Shown here: positions 8,823-16,875 of the stretch, piece after piece
Layout of the letters: every line of letters begins with the position of its first letter
How positions within the stretch are numbered: position 1 is the first letter of the stretch
NCBI GenBank assembly: GCA_039819085.1
Contig: JBCBSQ010000006.1
Location: forward strand, 89,609 to 153,608
Length of the DNA: 64,000 nucleotides
Source: MED-G105 sp039819085
GTDB taxonomy: Bacteria > Pseudomonadota > Alphaproteobacteria > Caulobacterales > Parvularculaceae
Reading direction: 5' to 3'
The notes under the pieces: model-generated
Told to the model about the DNA's origin: nothing
Database searches by the model: none
Seen by the model: only the letters and a program-made list of their open reading frames with translations
Position numbers and translations under genes: made by a program

Positions 8823-8857
8823 GATAATCGGGTCAATACTTATCGACTGAGCCGATA
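8823..8857. promoter_or_regulatory. Candidate OxyR operator
   Basis: Two overlapping dyads lie in the ahpC-oxyR gap: GATAA (8823-8827) with TTATC (8840-8844), and TATCG (8841-8845) with CGATA (8853-8857). The second, with a 7-base spacer, contains an ATC-N9-GAT core typical of LysR-type sites. Binding by OxyR is inferred from position and symmetry. Confidence 0.6.
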
Positions 8858-8914
8858 GGACTGCCGGCGCCGAGATGCGGCGGGCGCCGCTCGAGCCATC
8901 TTGCGAGACGCGCC

Positions 8915-9820
8915 ATGATCCCACTGCCCACCATCAGGCAATTGCAATTCTTCACGGCCCTCGTGCGCAGACAGTCCTTCTCGAAGGCGGCGGAAGATTG
9001 CCTCGTGTCGCAATCGACGCTGTCGTCCGGAATCAAGGAGCTGGAGGGATTGTTGCGCCAACAGCTTGTCGACCGCTCAACGAGGTCCTTTGCGTTGACG
9101 CCGACAGGCGAAGAAGTCGCGGCGCGCGCCGCCCAGCTGCTCGCCATCGCGGAGGACATTGCGCGCAGCGCAGACGCGCAGCGGCCTCTTGAAGGCCCGT
9201 TTCGACTGGGCGTCATCCCGACGATCGCCCCGTTCATTTTGCCTGCCGCGGCGCCGGCGCTGCGGGCCGCGCATCCAAAACTCGAGCTCTACCTCCGGGA
9301 GGACCTGACCGCGAAACTGGCGGATTTGCTGGCCGTCGGGCAGTTGGACGCGGTCATACTGGCCCTACCATACGACCTACCCGGCATGGAGACGCTGGAC
9401 ATCGCCGCGGACCCGTTCGTGTTCGCCGCCGCGCCCGGCCATCCCTTGTTGGACCTGGCGGAAACGCCGTTGGAGGCCTTGCGCGAGACGCGCCTTCTGC
9501 TGCTCGAGGACGGTCATTGCCTGCGCGATCATGCGCTTGACGCCTGCAAGCTGCAGGATCCGCAGGCCGCCGCCGCCTATGGCGCGACGAGCCTTTTCAC
9601 CCTGGCGCAGATGGTGCAGTCGGGCCTCGGCGCGACATTGTTGCCGGAAATGGCGGTGCGCGCGGGCTTTGCGACTGCGTCAGGGCTCAAGACCCGGCCC
9701 TTGTCCGCGCCGGCCCCGGTCCGGCGGATCGGCATCGCCTGGCGCAAGGGGTCAGGCCGCGCGGAGGAAGCGGAACTCATCGCCAGCGCCGTTGCGGAGG
9801 CGATGGCGGGCGAGGATTGA
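8915..9820 (+). CDS. oxyR: Hydrogen-peroxide-sensing LysR-type regulator OxyR
   Basis: 301 residues. LysR N-terminal helix-turn-helix (residues about 5-64, with FSKAAEDCLVSQSTLSSGIK) and a periplasmic-binding-like sensor domain. GHCLRDHALDAC places Cys202 and Cys211 nine residues apart, the redox pair corresponding to C199/C208 of E. coli OxyR, which identifies it beyond a generic LysR call. Oxidation switches it to activate peroxide genes; the divergent ahpC-ahpD is the obvious target. LysR regulators usually also control their own gene from the shared region, where a dyad is seen. Confidence 0.94.
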   Translation: MIPLPTIRQLQFFTALVRRQSFSKAAEDCLVSQSTLSSGIKELEGLLRQQLVDRSTRSFALTPTGEEVAARAAQLLAIAEDIARSADAQRPLEGPFRLGVIPTIAPFILPAAAPALRAAHPKLELYLREDLTAKLADLLAVGQLDAVILALPYDLPGMETLDIAADPFVFAAAPGHPLLDLAETPLEALRETRLLLLEDGHCLRDHALDACKLQDPQAAAAYGATSLFTLAQMVQSGLGATLLPEMAVRAGFATASGLKTRPLSAPAPVRRIGIAWRKGSGRAEEAELIASAVAEAMAGED

Positions 9821-10095
9821 CGTACGGCGCGCAAGGTTGGTCGAAAATTGCGCGCATCGGGTGCAATTCACGTAAAGCTCGCTCTTGAGGTGCATCGATT
9901 GGCGGAAAAATTCGCTTCGTCGCGTAATCGCCTCAATGTGACCCGCAGGCGCCTTATTTCCTGACGCGTGCCGCCCCATTTCAGGATCAACGTCAACAGC
10001 GTCGGAAAGGAGCATCGCGCAAAACATGGTTTCCGGTTTTTGCTTTTCGCGATGCGTCCAATGGAGCCGACGTGGAACTCTGGGGAGAGGTCGCC

Positions 10096-10200
10096 ATGAA
10101 CGGAACTGAAATGCTCACCGCCTTTATCGGAATCTATATGGGGCTCGTCTCGACGATCGCCCTGTCGAGCCTCCTGACGCTCAAGAAGTTTCGATTCTAG
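10096..10200 (+). CDS. Possible 34-residue single-span membrane protein
   Basis: Begins at ATG 10096 after GGGAGAGG with 5-base spacing and ends at TAG 10200. The product has one hydrophobic helix (about residues 7-27, with LTAFIGIYMGLVSTIALSSL) and a basic end KKFRF, a topology consistent with a small inner-membrane protein. A possible hairpin follows at 10206-10248. No family is recognised; the support is the ribosome-binding site, hydrophobic profile and downstream hairpin. Confidence 0.45.
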   Translation: MNGTEMLTAFIGIYMGLVSTIALSSLLTLKKFRF

Positions 10201-10205
10201 GATAC

Positions 10206-10248
10206 GGCGCCTGCGTCCGCCCTTGAGGGAGAAGGGGGCGGAAGCGCC
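10206..10248 (+). terminator. Imperfect terminator-like hairpin
   Basis: TCCGCCC (10216-10222) pairs with GGGCGGA (10236-10242), and GGCGC with GCGCC further out. There is no clear T-run. Confidence 0.3.
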
Positions 10249-10275
10249 GGAAGACAACAAAAGCACTTAGCTGGC

Positions 10276-10303
10276 GCGCCGTTGACCTGAAGGTCAACGG
10301 CGC
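10276..10303. terminator. Strong 13-bp hairpin
   Basis: Perfect stem 10276-10288 with 10291-10303 and a 2-base loop. It is followed by TTCTGC only, so termination efficiency is uncertain. It sits just before the AT-rich gene at 10387. Confidence 0.5.
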
Positions 10304-10386
10304 TTCTGCAACTGTAGATTCGCTCGAAACGGCTGATCTATAGTCGCACGGGGGTGGTGGAAATCCACTCAAGTTGGAGGGCGGCT

Positions 10387-10872
10387 ATGTTGAGCGCAGA
10401 TACGGTGCAGCTAACCTTGGAAGGTGCCGGACTGACTCTTGCTGCGCTCGATTTTCTAAACTTGTCTAGATATCTTGAGTTCGTATTGGACAGAATACGG
10501 CTATCGATGGATTTTATTGTAAAGGTATTATTAATCATACCATTTTTTTTGATCAACTTATTAATTGATACTGGTGAAGTTACGCGTAATACAAAAGATT
10601 TTTGGGATAGCGACAGTCGAATTTATGTAGATATACTCGGCGTATTCAGTATATGGTCTTTGTACCTGTACTTTAGTGGAAGTAGAGAGTTATTGTTTGT
10701 TTGTGTATTTTATACAATACTAGTTCTAGCGCTGCGCACCATTCAAATTCTTCTTTTCTTTTTAGATTTTGTTGGGCGAAGTAAGGGCACCGTCGGGTCA
10801 ATCGGGATCCTAGTGTCTATCGTAGGTTTCACCTTTGAATTGGGACTTCATCGCAGTCTTTCGGTGTCATAG
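10387..10872 (+). CDS. AT-rich multi-span membrane protein of unknown function
   Basis: 161 residues with about four predicted membrane helices, including FIVKVLLIIPFFLINLLI, a YVDILGVFSIWSLYLYF segment, LLFVCVFYTILVLAL and a last one near IGILVSIVGFTFELG. GGAGGG 8 bases upstream fixes ATG 10387. Base composition is clearly AT-richer than every neighbour (runs such as TTTTTTTT and many ATA/TTA codons), which points to recent acquisition. No family is recognised. It lies between a strong hairpin and a region of decayed sequence, so it looks like cargo of an accessory stretch. Confidence 0.7.
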   Translation: MLSADTVQLTLEGAGLTLAALDFLNLSRYLEFVLDRIRLSMDFIVKVLLIIPFFLINLLIDTGEVTRNTKDFWDSDSRIYVDILGVFSIWSLYLYFSGSRELLFVCVFYTILVLALRTIQILLFFLDFVGRSKGTVGSIGILVSIVGFTFELGLHRSLSVS

Positions 10873-11149
10873 TCGCAGCCACGGGGCGGCCGCGGTTATG
10901 TTGCGCAGTGTGTCGAAGATCCGAGTCAGCGATGTGGCGTCCAACGCGTCGCAAAAGAGTGCTAGGGACATTTAGCGAAGGTGGCGCCGCCTGTTGAAGG
11001 GCGAGATAGCGACCTCGCAACACCGCGAGGCGAATGGTCGTGGAATGGGCAGCCGGCGGCTGAAGCAAATTGTAGCCGACCTTGAGATCGTCGAGCTGAT
11101 CCCGATAGGTGGGCTTGAAAAACGTTGGGCCGGAAACCGCAAACCAAGA
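10873..11149. other. Non-coding or decayed stretch
   Basis: No intact gene is supported. Overlapping frames exist on both strands; a minus-strand frame from about 11148 to 10829 has coding-like third positions and reads FKPTYRDQLDDLKVGYN but has no start near its beginning. It could be the remnant of a gene that once followed the permease fragment next door. Not assigned. Confidence 0.35.
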
Positions 11150-11310
11150 TTACCTAAAGCCAAAGGATTCACCGTCGCCGGCCTCAAGTGGCGCATGACG
11201 TATCAGCGCAATCTTGCTGTTCTTTGACATCAGGGTCGCGAAGGGCCGCGTCGTTTCGAACCGGCAAAAGAATAAATGACCATCGAGGCAACGGCGACCA
11301 GTATGCAGAA
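11150..11310 (-). pseudogene. 3' remnant of an AI-2E-family permease gene
   Basis: On the minus strand the conceptual product reads RFETTRPFATLMSKN followed by RHAP and a TAA at 11150. This matches the C-terminus of the intact permease at 14160-15308 (QFEATRPIAILMSEN, then RHAP). Just upstream the match continues in another frame (ILVAVASMVIYSFA against LLAVPITVTVMIVL), so there is a frameshift, and nothing of the N-terminal 340 residues remains. It is therefore a truncated, frameshifted copy on the same strand as the intact gene, 3 kb away. Confidence 0.75.
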
Positions 11311-11558
11311 AGAGGGCTAGCGCAGGAGTACGATGCGCTTTGCAGTCGCCACGTGATGCGGCGGCGCGCGCCGCAATATGGTCATGCCAGAAAAGCCCTC
11401 CGTCCTCGAATTTACCGGGAACGGAGGGTGCTGACGACCGGACGCGTGGAGGGGTCGTCTGGCGAGGCCGTTGTTCGAAGGCGTGTTAGAAGCGCCTCCG
11501 GGGCGCTCGCCGTCCGGTCGTGTTTCGTCGCGAGATCAGTCTGATCCGGGGCATGAGC

Positions 11559-11593
11559 GATGATCGCGCGAGGGGCAGATGATCGCGCGAGGG
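11559..11593. repeat. 16-bp exact direct repeat
   Basis: GATGATCGCGCGAGGG occurs at 11559-11574 and again at 11578-11593, period 19. Function unknown; could be slippage or part of a decayed element. Confidence 0.7.
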
Positions 11594-11719
11594 TCTGTGC
11601 CGGGCGGTTCGCGGGCGGAGGGCGGGTTCGCGATCTCACCATCAAGCCGCCTTCAGCGTCAGGCCTTGGCTCTCGCGAAGGCCTGACGCCAGCGCCTTAG
11701 GCGCATCGATGTTGGCGTC

Positions 11720-11752
11720 GGACATATGTTCCGCATTGGACACATGTTCCGC
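11720..11752. repeat. Two 15-bp near-identical repeats, possibly a mobile-element end
   Basis: GGACATATGTTCCGC and GGACACATGTTCCGC (one mismatch) with period 18. Reiterated TGTTCCGC-type motifs resemble the multiple terminal repeats at ends of some insertion sequences, but no transposase accompanies them. Confidence 0.45.
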
Positions 11753-11784
11753 GTCAGTCTGATCGTTCGCCCGATCGCGCCGCC

Positions 11785-12564
11785 CTAGTCGGCTTCGTCA
11801 GGAAAGACGTATTCGCCGCGACGGGACGTGACCGCATTGAACCGGATGACCTGCTCGTCAAAGCATCCTTGCCCGTTCGGTCCGCACCCGCTGAGATAAT
11901 CGCCAATCTCCTGCCCGACGGTTTCGGGGTTCGCAAAGTCAATCGGGCCATGATATCGCGCGACCACTTCAATCTGCGCAGCGAATGGTCTGCGCAGGCC
12001 GCGTTCCGTCGCAGGGTCGATCGGGATGCCGAAGACGGCTTCGGAGACTTCGCTGAACCGCGTCGCGCCGGCGGGGATCGACCCTCTGCGGAGCGTCACA
12101 TTTGCGTCTCCCTGGCCGTCCAGCACTGGCGCCGCAGTGACCGGCGACTGGCCCGGGATGGCCGGAGGGGCCTTGTCGTCAATGGTCTGGGCGGTGCCGT
12201 CGTCGGTCAGAAACGCGCCGGCGTAAAAGACCTGGCCGGCGCCTGTGAAAACATCCGGAGCGATGCATGCGCCAGGCTCTCCGCACTGCTTCGGATTGTT
12301 GAAGACAACCCACCAGAGCGTATAGACGCCGTTGCGGCGAAGGTTCCTGAACGTGCCATCGAAGGTGACGCCGTCGATGTGCCGATTGAGGACGCCGCTC
12401 GACGCGACGGCGAAACCCGCGCCGCCAACCGGCAGCGCTTCGATATTCTCGCCGCTTGAGGCCTGAATGGCCCCGGTTCTCGGAATGCGGTCCCATTCCG
12501 ACGCATGCCCGAGCGAGACCGACACGCCGGCCGCCGCCAGGGCGCAGAGCAAATTTTTTTTCAT
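11785..12564 (-). CDS. Secreted hypothetical protein
   Basis: 259 residues with a clear Sec signal peptide (about residues 1-21, ending LGHAS). The mature part is beta-rich, with NGVYTLWWVVFNNP and four Cys arranged as two close pairs (CGEPGAC near residue 94 and CGPNGQGC near 228) that probably form disulfides. The family is not recognised. GGGAGAA precedes ATG 12564. It is divergent from a ToxR-like membrane regulator 304 bases away, which suggests that regulator controls it; this is inferred from position only. No C-terminal sorting signal of the PEP-CTERM kind is present. Confidence 0.75.
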   Translation of the reverse strand: MKKNLLCALAAAGVSVSLGHASEWDRIPRTGAIQASSGENIEALPVGGAGFAVASSGVLNRHIDGVTFDGTFRNLRRNGVYTLWWVVFNNPKQCGEPGACIAPDVFTGAGQVFYAGAFLTDDGTAQTIDDKAPPAIPGQSPVTAAPVLDGQGDANVTLRRGSIPAGATRFSEVSEAVFGIPIDPATERGLRRPFAAQIEVVARYHGPIDFANPETVGQEIGDYLSGCGPNGQGCFDEQVIRFNAVTSRRGEYVFPDEAD

Positions 12565-12868
12565 CTAGATTCTCCCACAAATCGTTGACGCCAGGCCCTG
12601 GCGCGCGAGAGCCGCAACGCCGTCGCCTGGCGAGCAGGACGGTCAAGCAGATCCGGCTCAGGAGTCCTTCAGGAATTCAAATTTCCGCCTAAAATCGACA
12701 TCAGGAAAACATTAAGTCGCTGAAATAGCGGGTTTATCTCTTGTCACGGATGTCTTGGGCCAATTCAAATTCTTCGTTTTAGAACCGGTGTCGGTGGCTG
12801 TCTGAACTAAGAAATGCGATACTGCGCCGGTAATCGTCGGGCCGATTCTCGTCATGTGGGGTAGTGGA
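12565..12868. promoter_or_regulatory. Divergent promoter region
   Basis: Separates the secreted protein and the transmembrane regulator genes. It is AT-richer than its flanks around 12690-12790. No operator could be identified with confidence, and no gene is supported. Confidence 0.4.
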
Positions 12869-14113
12869 ATGGATCAGCATTCCAATGGTCAGCGGATGAT
12901 GATCAACGGGCAGGTGGTCGACTTCAACCGCAATGTCGTCGAACGCGACGTCAGTGAACTTCGCTTTGAGCCGAAGATCGCGCGTCTGTTGTGCTTGTTC
13001 GCGGAAAACAACGGCTCCGTGATCAGCCGCCAGACGATCATCGACGAAGTCTGGTCCGGAGCATTCGGGGCGGACCAGAGCTTAACGACCGCTGTGTCGC
13101 AATTGCGCAAGATCTTGAATGAAGCCGGCATTGGCGCGCGGGCGATCGAGACCGTCCCCAAGATCGGGTACAGGTTCGTCGCTGAGGTTGCGCCTGCGAC
13201 TGCGCCCGGCGCGCCGCCGCGGGAGCGGAATCCATCGGCGGGCGGGACGGCGGCCGCGCTTGCGAGGACTGCGGACGCTTCTGAGCGCCAATATGCGCCG
13301 AAGCCGGATTATCGTCGCTACGCGGCGTTCGCGCTCTTTGGCGCGATCGCCCTCTCTCTGGCGCTCGCGGTCTCGTCAATTCAGCCGCGCTTGAAGGCGA
13401 GGGGCCCCGCTACGGATGACGGCGCCCAGACTGCGCCGATTATCTGGGAGGAGGATGCGGGATCGATCGCCGTCATCGCCGACGTGAACATTGCGAACGC
13501 GATCTACGGCGAAAGCCTCGCGCCGGCGACCCCGGGCAATTCAGCGTTTTTCGCGAACCTCATTGGCCGCGGCAAGCGCGTTGTCATTCAAGACACGTCA
13601 AATACAGGGTCCGTGTTCATTGTCGCCGGCGCGCCGTCAATCGACGCTTATTATCGAGCCATGTCGGGCGTCACGTCGAGGCTGCTCGGGTCTGACGAAG
13701 CCGTCACGTCGGCGACGCTGGACGGGGCCGCTTTGTTCATTTCCTTCCTCCCGAATGACGAGTTCGAGACGGGCGAAATCGAAGCGCTAAGCGCTTTCCT
13801 GGCGGAAGGCGGACGGGTTCTGTTTCTCGGAGACAGTTTTGATTACGCCACTAATAATCTCTACATCAACAAGGCGCTGGTCGCCCTCGGGAGCGAGCTT
13901 TCCATTCAGCATTACAAGTTCGATCAGGATTTTCGCTATGCGTCAGGCGATCAAATCGCCGTGCATCCGTTGACGGATGGAATTACGCGTTTCACCTATG
14001 CGACGGTGAACATCGTTCTTGGCGGCGATCCGCTATTTCGAACGATCCACGGCGCGCCATTCGCAGCCGTAGAAGCGTTCGATCCACATGACTACGAAAA
14101 AGTGCCTGGATAG
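12869..14113 (+). CDS. ToxR/CadC-like transmembrane regulator with a periplasmic amidotransferase-like domain
   Basis: 414 residues. The N-terminal winged helix (about 20-105) is of the OmpR/PhoB DNA-binding type, with SLTTAVSQLRKILNE as recognition region and ETVPKIGYRFVAE as the typical end. After a Pro/Ala linker a single membrane span (about 151-171) leads to a large periplasmic part (about 172-414). That part, with ALSAFLAEGGRVLFLGDS, resembles the class I glutamine amidotransferase-like/DUF4350 fold, without an obvious catalytic Cys triad, so it is probably a sensor. No receiver domain or kinase is seen, so it would act as a one-component regulator. ATG 12869 is chosen with GGGGTAGTGGA upstream; ATG 12854 is the alternative. 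The likely target is the divergent secreted protein. Confidence 0.8.
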   Translation: MDQHSNGQRMMINGQVVDFNRNVVERDVSELRFEPKIARLLCLFAENNGSVISRQTIIDEVWSGAFGADQSLTTAVSQLRKILNEAGIGARAIETVPKIGYRFVAEVAPATAPGAPPRERNPSAGGTAAALARTADASERQYAPKPDYRRYAAFALFGAIALSLALAVSSIQPRLKARGPATDDGAQTAPIIWEEDAGSIAVIADVNIANAIYGESLAPATPGNSAFFANLIGRGKRVVIQDTSNTGSVFIVAGAPSIDAYYRAMSGVTSRLLGSDEAVTSATLDGAALFISFLPNDEFETGEIEALSAFLAEGGRVLFLGDSFDYATNNLYINKALVALGSELSIQHYKFDQDFRYASGDQIAVHPLTDGITRFTYATVNIVLGGDPLFRTIHGAPFAAVEAFDPHDYEKVPG

Positions 14114-14159
14114 AATACTCGCATGGCCGCGTCTTGGCGGCCGCCTCATGGTTGTCGCC

Positions 14160-15308
14160 TCATGCGCTGCCGCGCGTCGGCACCGGCGCATGCCGTATAT
14201 CCGCTATCTCGCCATTCTCTGACATCAGGATGGCGATGGGCCGGGTCGCTTCGAACTGCGTCAGGACGATCATCACGGTGACGGTGATCGGCACGGCGAG
14301 GAGCGCGCCGGCGAAGCCCCAGATTGCGCTCCACACGCCGAGCGACAGCAAGATGATCAGAGGACTGAGATTGAGGCTGCGGCCGATGAGGCGCGGCTCG
14401 ATGACGGAGCTCATGGTCTGCTCGGCGGCGACCAGAAGCCCAAGCGCCAGGGCCGCGGTCTTGAACCCGCCGCCTTCAGGCTGAACGAGCGCGAACAGCA
14501 CCGGCAACGCGTTCGCGGCGATCGGCCCAACGATGGGGATATAGTTCAACAGGAAGATCAAGAGCGCCCAGAAGCCGGCGAAATCCACGCCGACCAGCGT
14601 CAGAATGCCGAAGCTCACGCTGGCGGTGATGAAATTCGTCAGCGTCTTGACGGTAATGTACTGGCGCACCATGCGGCCGATCTCGGAGATGGTCTCGTTC
14701 ACAGCCGCCTTGCGCGCCGGATCGTCGCTTAAGGCCTCGATCTTTTTGAAGAACCGCGCCCGTTCCAGGAGCATGAACACCGTATAGAGAAAAATCGTCA
14801 CTGAGTTTGACGCGAGCGAACGCGCCGCCGCGCCGAGGTCGACAATGATCGGCTGGATCAGCTCCAGCCCTTGCGCGCGGACTTCTTCAACGCCGCCGCG
14901 AAAATCTTCCGACAAAACGCCATAGGCCATCAGCCACTCAATGCTGGCGCTGGAAAGTTCGCGCAGCGCTGTCTCATATTGCGGCCAGGCGGCGATGAAC
15001 CCGTCGACATTCTCCCCGACAATCTCGATAAAGAGCAGCGTCACCGATACGATCAGCGCAAAGGCGAGCGCGTACGCAATGACGCCGGGCAGGTAACGGC
15101 CGACAATGGGCGTTCGCCGCATCAATTCCTTCAGGGTAAAGATCAAAAAGCACGCGAAGCCGGCGACGATGGCCGGAATGAGAATGCCGCGCGCCACATG
15201 GCCGAAATAGATCAGAAGGCCCGCAGTCGCGACAAAGAAAAAGACCCGGCCTGCGCCGGAGACGTTCATGTTCGACGCGCGCGGCGACGCGTCCGTCTCG
15301 CCCGGCAT
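14160..15308 (-). CDS. AI-2E family transporter (PerM/YdiK type)
   Basis: 382-residue inner-membrane protein with about seven hydrophobic segments in the pattern of PF01594: an N-terminal helical pair, a central amphipathic stretch (EEVRAQGLELIQPI), and a C-terminal group containing LLNYIPIVGPIAANALPVL and EPRLIGRSLNLSPLIILLSL, both family signatures. Members were first linked to autoinducer-2 export; many have other or unknown transport roles. GAGGAG precedes ATG 15308; the longer frame to 15488 overlaps the divergent pabB start and is not accepted. A decayed paralogue end lies 3 kb away at 11150. Confidence 0.88.
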   Translation of the reverse strand: MPGETDASPRASNMNVSGAGRVFFFVATAGLLIYFGHVARGILIPAIVAGFACFLIFTLKELMRRTPIVGRYLPGVIAYALAFALIVSVTLLFIEIVGENVDGFIAAWPQYETALRELSSASIEWLMAYGVLSEDFRGGVEEVRAQGLELIQPIIVDLGAAARSLASNSVTIFLYTVFMLLERARFFKKIEALSDDPARKAAVNETISEIGRMVRQYITVKTLTNFITASVSFGILTLVGVDFAGFWALLIFLLNYIPIVGPIAANALPVLFALVQPEGGGFKTAALALGLLVAAEQTMSSVIEPRLIGRSLNLSPLIILLSLGVWSAIWGFAGALLAVPITVTVMIVLTQFEATRPIAILMSENGEIADIRHAPVPTRGSA

Positions 15309-15480
15309 TCGCAACTCCTCGCCGTTCCACTTACCTCGTCCTTCGGTAGGCTGCTTCGGGTCCGCGCGCCACACGGGGGCCGCCGGCGCCGGGGTGGACA
15401 AAAGGGAAGGACGATAGGCGCTGGCCCCGGCGGCGAAGCGCTTTTGCATGGGGCGGCGGGTCGGGTAGGAAACGACAGAC

Positions 15481-16875
15481 ATGATCACGATGGAGATTCC
15501 CTGGCGCTCGCCTGAAGCGGGCTTCGCGCCGTTCGCGGGTGGTCGGCCGTTCGCTGCGCTCCTGCGGACGGGCGCGCGGGCGGCCGACGCCGGTTGGGCG
15601 ATCCTCGCCCACGCGCCCCGGCGAACGCTTGAGCTGCGCGATGGCGTCGCCTTTATTGATGGAGAGTCGGCCGCCGGTCGCCCGTTCGACGTCGCTCGTG
15701 GCTGGCTCGAAGCGCTTGCGGCGAGCGCTGCTGACGAGATCGCGGCGGAGGACGCCGCCCTGACGCCGCCGTTCCGACGCGGTCTCCTCGGCTTTATCGG
15801 GTATGAAGCGGCGCGTGAGTTCGAGCCGACGCTTGACTTGCCCGCATCGCCCTATGCGCTGCCGGATCTGGCGCTCGGGCTTTATGAGTGTTCAGCCGCG
15901 TTCCATTTGCCGACGCGTCGCGCGTTCGTCTCCGCGCCGGACCAAAGCGCCGCGCGGCGCATTGCGGCGTCGCTCGGAACGGTTGAGCCGCCAGCAAGGT
16001 TGAATACGGACGAACAGGCGCGCCTATGCACGTCGACCATCGATGGGGGCCGCTATCAGTCGATGGTGGCCGAAGCGGTTGAGCGCATCCGCGATGGCGC
16101 GTTTTACCAGGCGAACCTCGCCCACCGGCCGGAGTTTGACCTGACGGCGCGGCCGTTCGATCTCTTTCGCGCAGTCGCTTCGCGCACCGATGCGTCCTTT
16201 CCCGCATTCCTGCAGTACAAAGAGGGAATAATCCTCTCCGCATCGCCGGAGAGATTTTTCAACGTTCGGCGCGATGAGGGCGTTCTTCGGATCGCTGCGG
16301 AGCCGATCAAGGGAACGCGGCCCCGCGGCTGGACCAAGGAAGAGGACGCCCGCCTCGCTACGGAGCTTCTGAACGACCCAAAGGACCGCGCGGAGAACGT
16401 GATGATCGCGGATCTGATGCGCAATGACCTCTCCCGCGTCTGCGCTGACGGGTCGGTGCGCGAGGAGCATATCTGCCGGCTCGTCAGTTACCGGACTGTT
16501 CATCATCTGGTGTCGCGAATCTCCGGCCGCCTTCGCAGCGGATTGTCCGCGCTTGAAGCAATGGCGGCGCTTTTCCCTTGCGGCTCGATCACCGGCGCGC
16601 CGAAAGTCGCTGCGATGCGCACGATCGGCGAGTTTGAAGGCGAGGGCCGCGGCCCCTATTGCGGCGCGATCGGCTACTTTGATGCGTCCGGCGCGGCTGA
16701 TTTTTCCGTCGCCATCCGTACGGCGATCATCGAACCCGGCGACGGCTCCATGTCGGCGCCGGTCGGTTGCGGCGTGACTTTAAGGTCCTCCCCGGAGGAG
16801 GAATTTGAGGAAAGCCTGTCAAAGCTTCAATGGCTGGCGCCCTCTGACCAAAAAGACGAGCGCCTGCGGCCGTGA
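15481..16875 (+). CDS. pabB: Aminodeoxychorismate synthase component I
   Basis: 464 residues, chorismate-binding fold. It converts chorismate and ammonia (from PabA) to 4-amino-4-deoxychorismate for folate. PIKGT at about 276-280 contains the Lys that in PabB forms the covalent intermediate, distinguishing it from anthranilate synthase. ENVMIADLMRNDLSRVC and PCGSITGAPKVAAM are further family signatures. It heads a tight operon: its TGA overlaps the GTG of pabA. It is divergent from the AI-2E-type permease with 172 bases between. Confidence 0.94.
   Translation: MITMEIPWRSPEAGFAPFAGGRPFAALLRTGARAADAGWAILAHAPRRTLELRDGVAFIDGESAAGRPFDVARGWLEALAASAADEIAAEDAALTPPFRRGLLGFIGYEAAREFEPTLDLPASPYALPDLALGLYECSAAFHLPTRRAFVSAPDQSAARRIAASLGTVEPPARLNTDEQARLCTSTIDGGRYQSMVAEAVERIRDGAFYQANLAHRPEFDLTARPFDLFRAVASRTDASFPAFLQYKEGIILSASPERFFNVRRDEGVLRIAAEPIKGTRPRGWTKEEDARLATELLNDPKDRAENVMIADLMRNDLSRVCADGSVREEHICRLVSYRTVHHLVSRISGRLRSGLSALEAMAALFPCGSITGAPKVAAMRTIGEFEGEGRGPYCGAIGYFDASGAADFSVAIRTAIIEPGDGSMSAPVGCGVTLRSSPEEEFEESLSKLQWLAPSDQKDERLRP

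Larger units (their letters stand above)
11311..11784. other. Gene-free accessory stretch with short repeats
   Basis: No gene is supported. Contents seen: an 8-bp stem (11396-11403 with 11421-11428), a 16-bp exact direct repeat (11559-11574 and 11578-11593), and a pair of near-identical 15-mers (11720-11734 and 11738-11752). A 26-residue minus-strand frame from 11725 to 11642 has no recognisable identity. Confidence 0.4.

Noticed and set aside
10994..11227. 77-codon plus-strand frame in the accessory gap
   Set aside because: It runs antisense across the AI-2E permease remnant and has no ribosome-binding site or recognisable domain.
11720..11752. A complete insertion sequence
   Set aside because: Only terminal-like repeats are present; no transposase frame and no paired inverted end could be found nearby.
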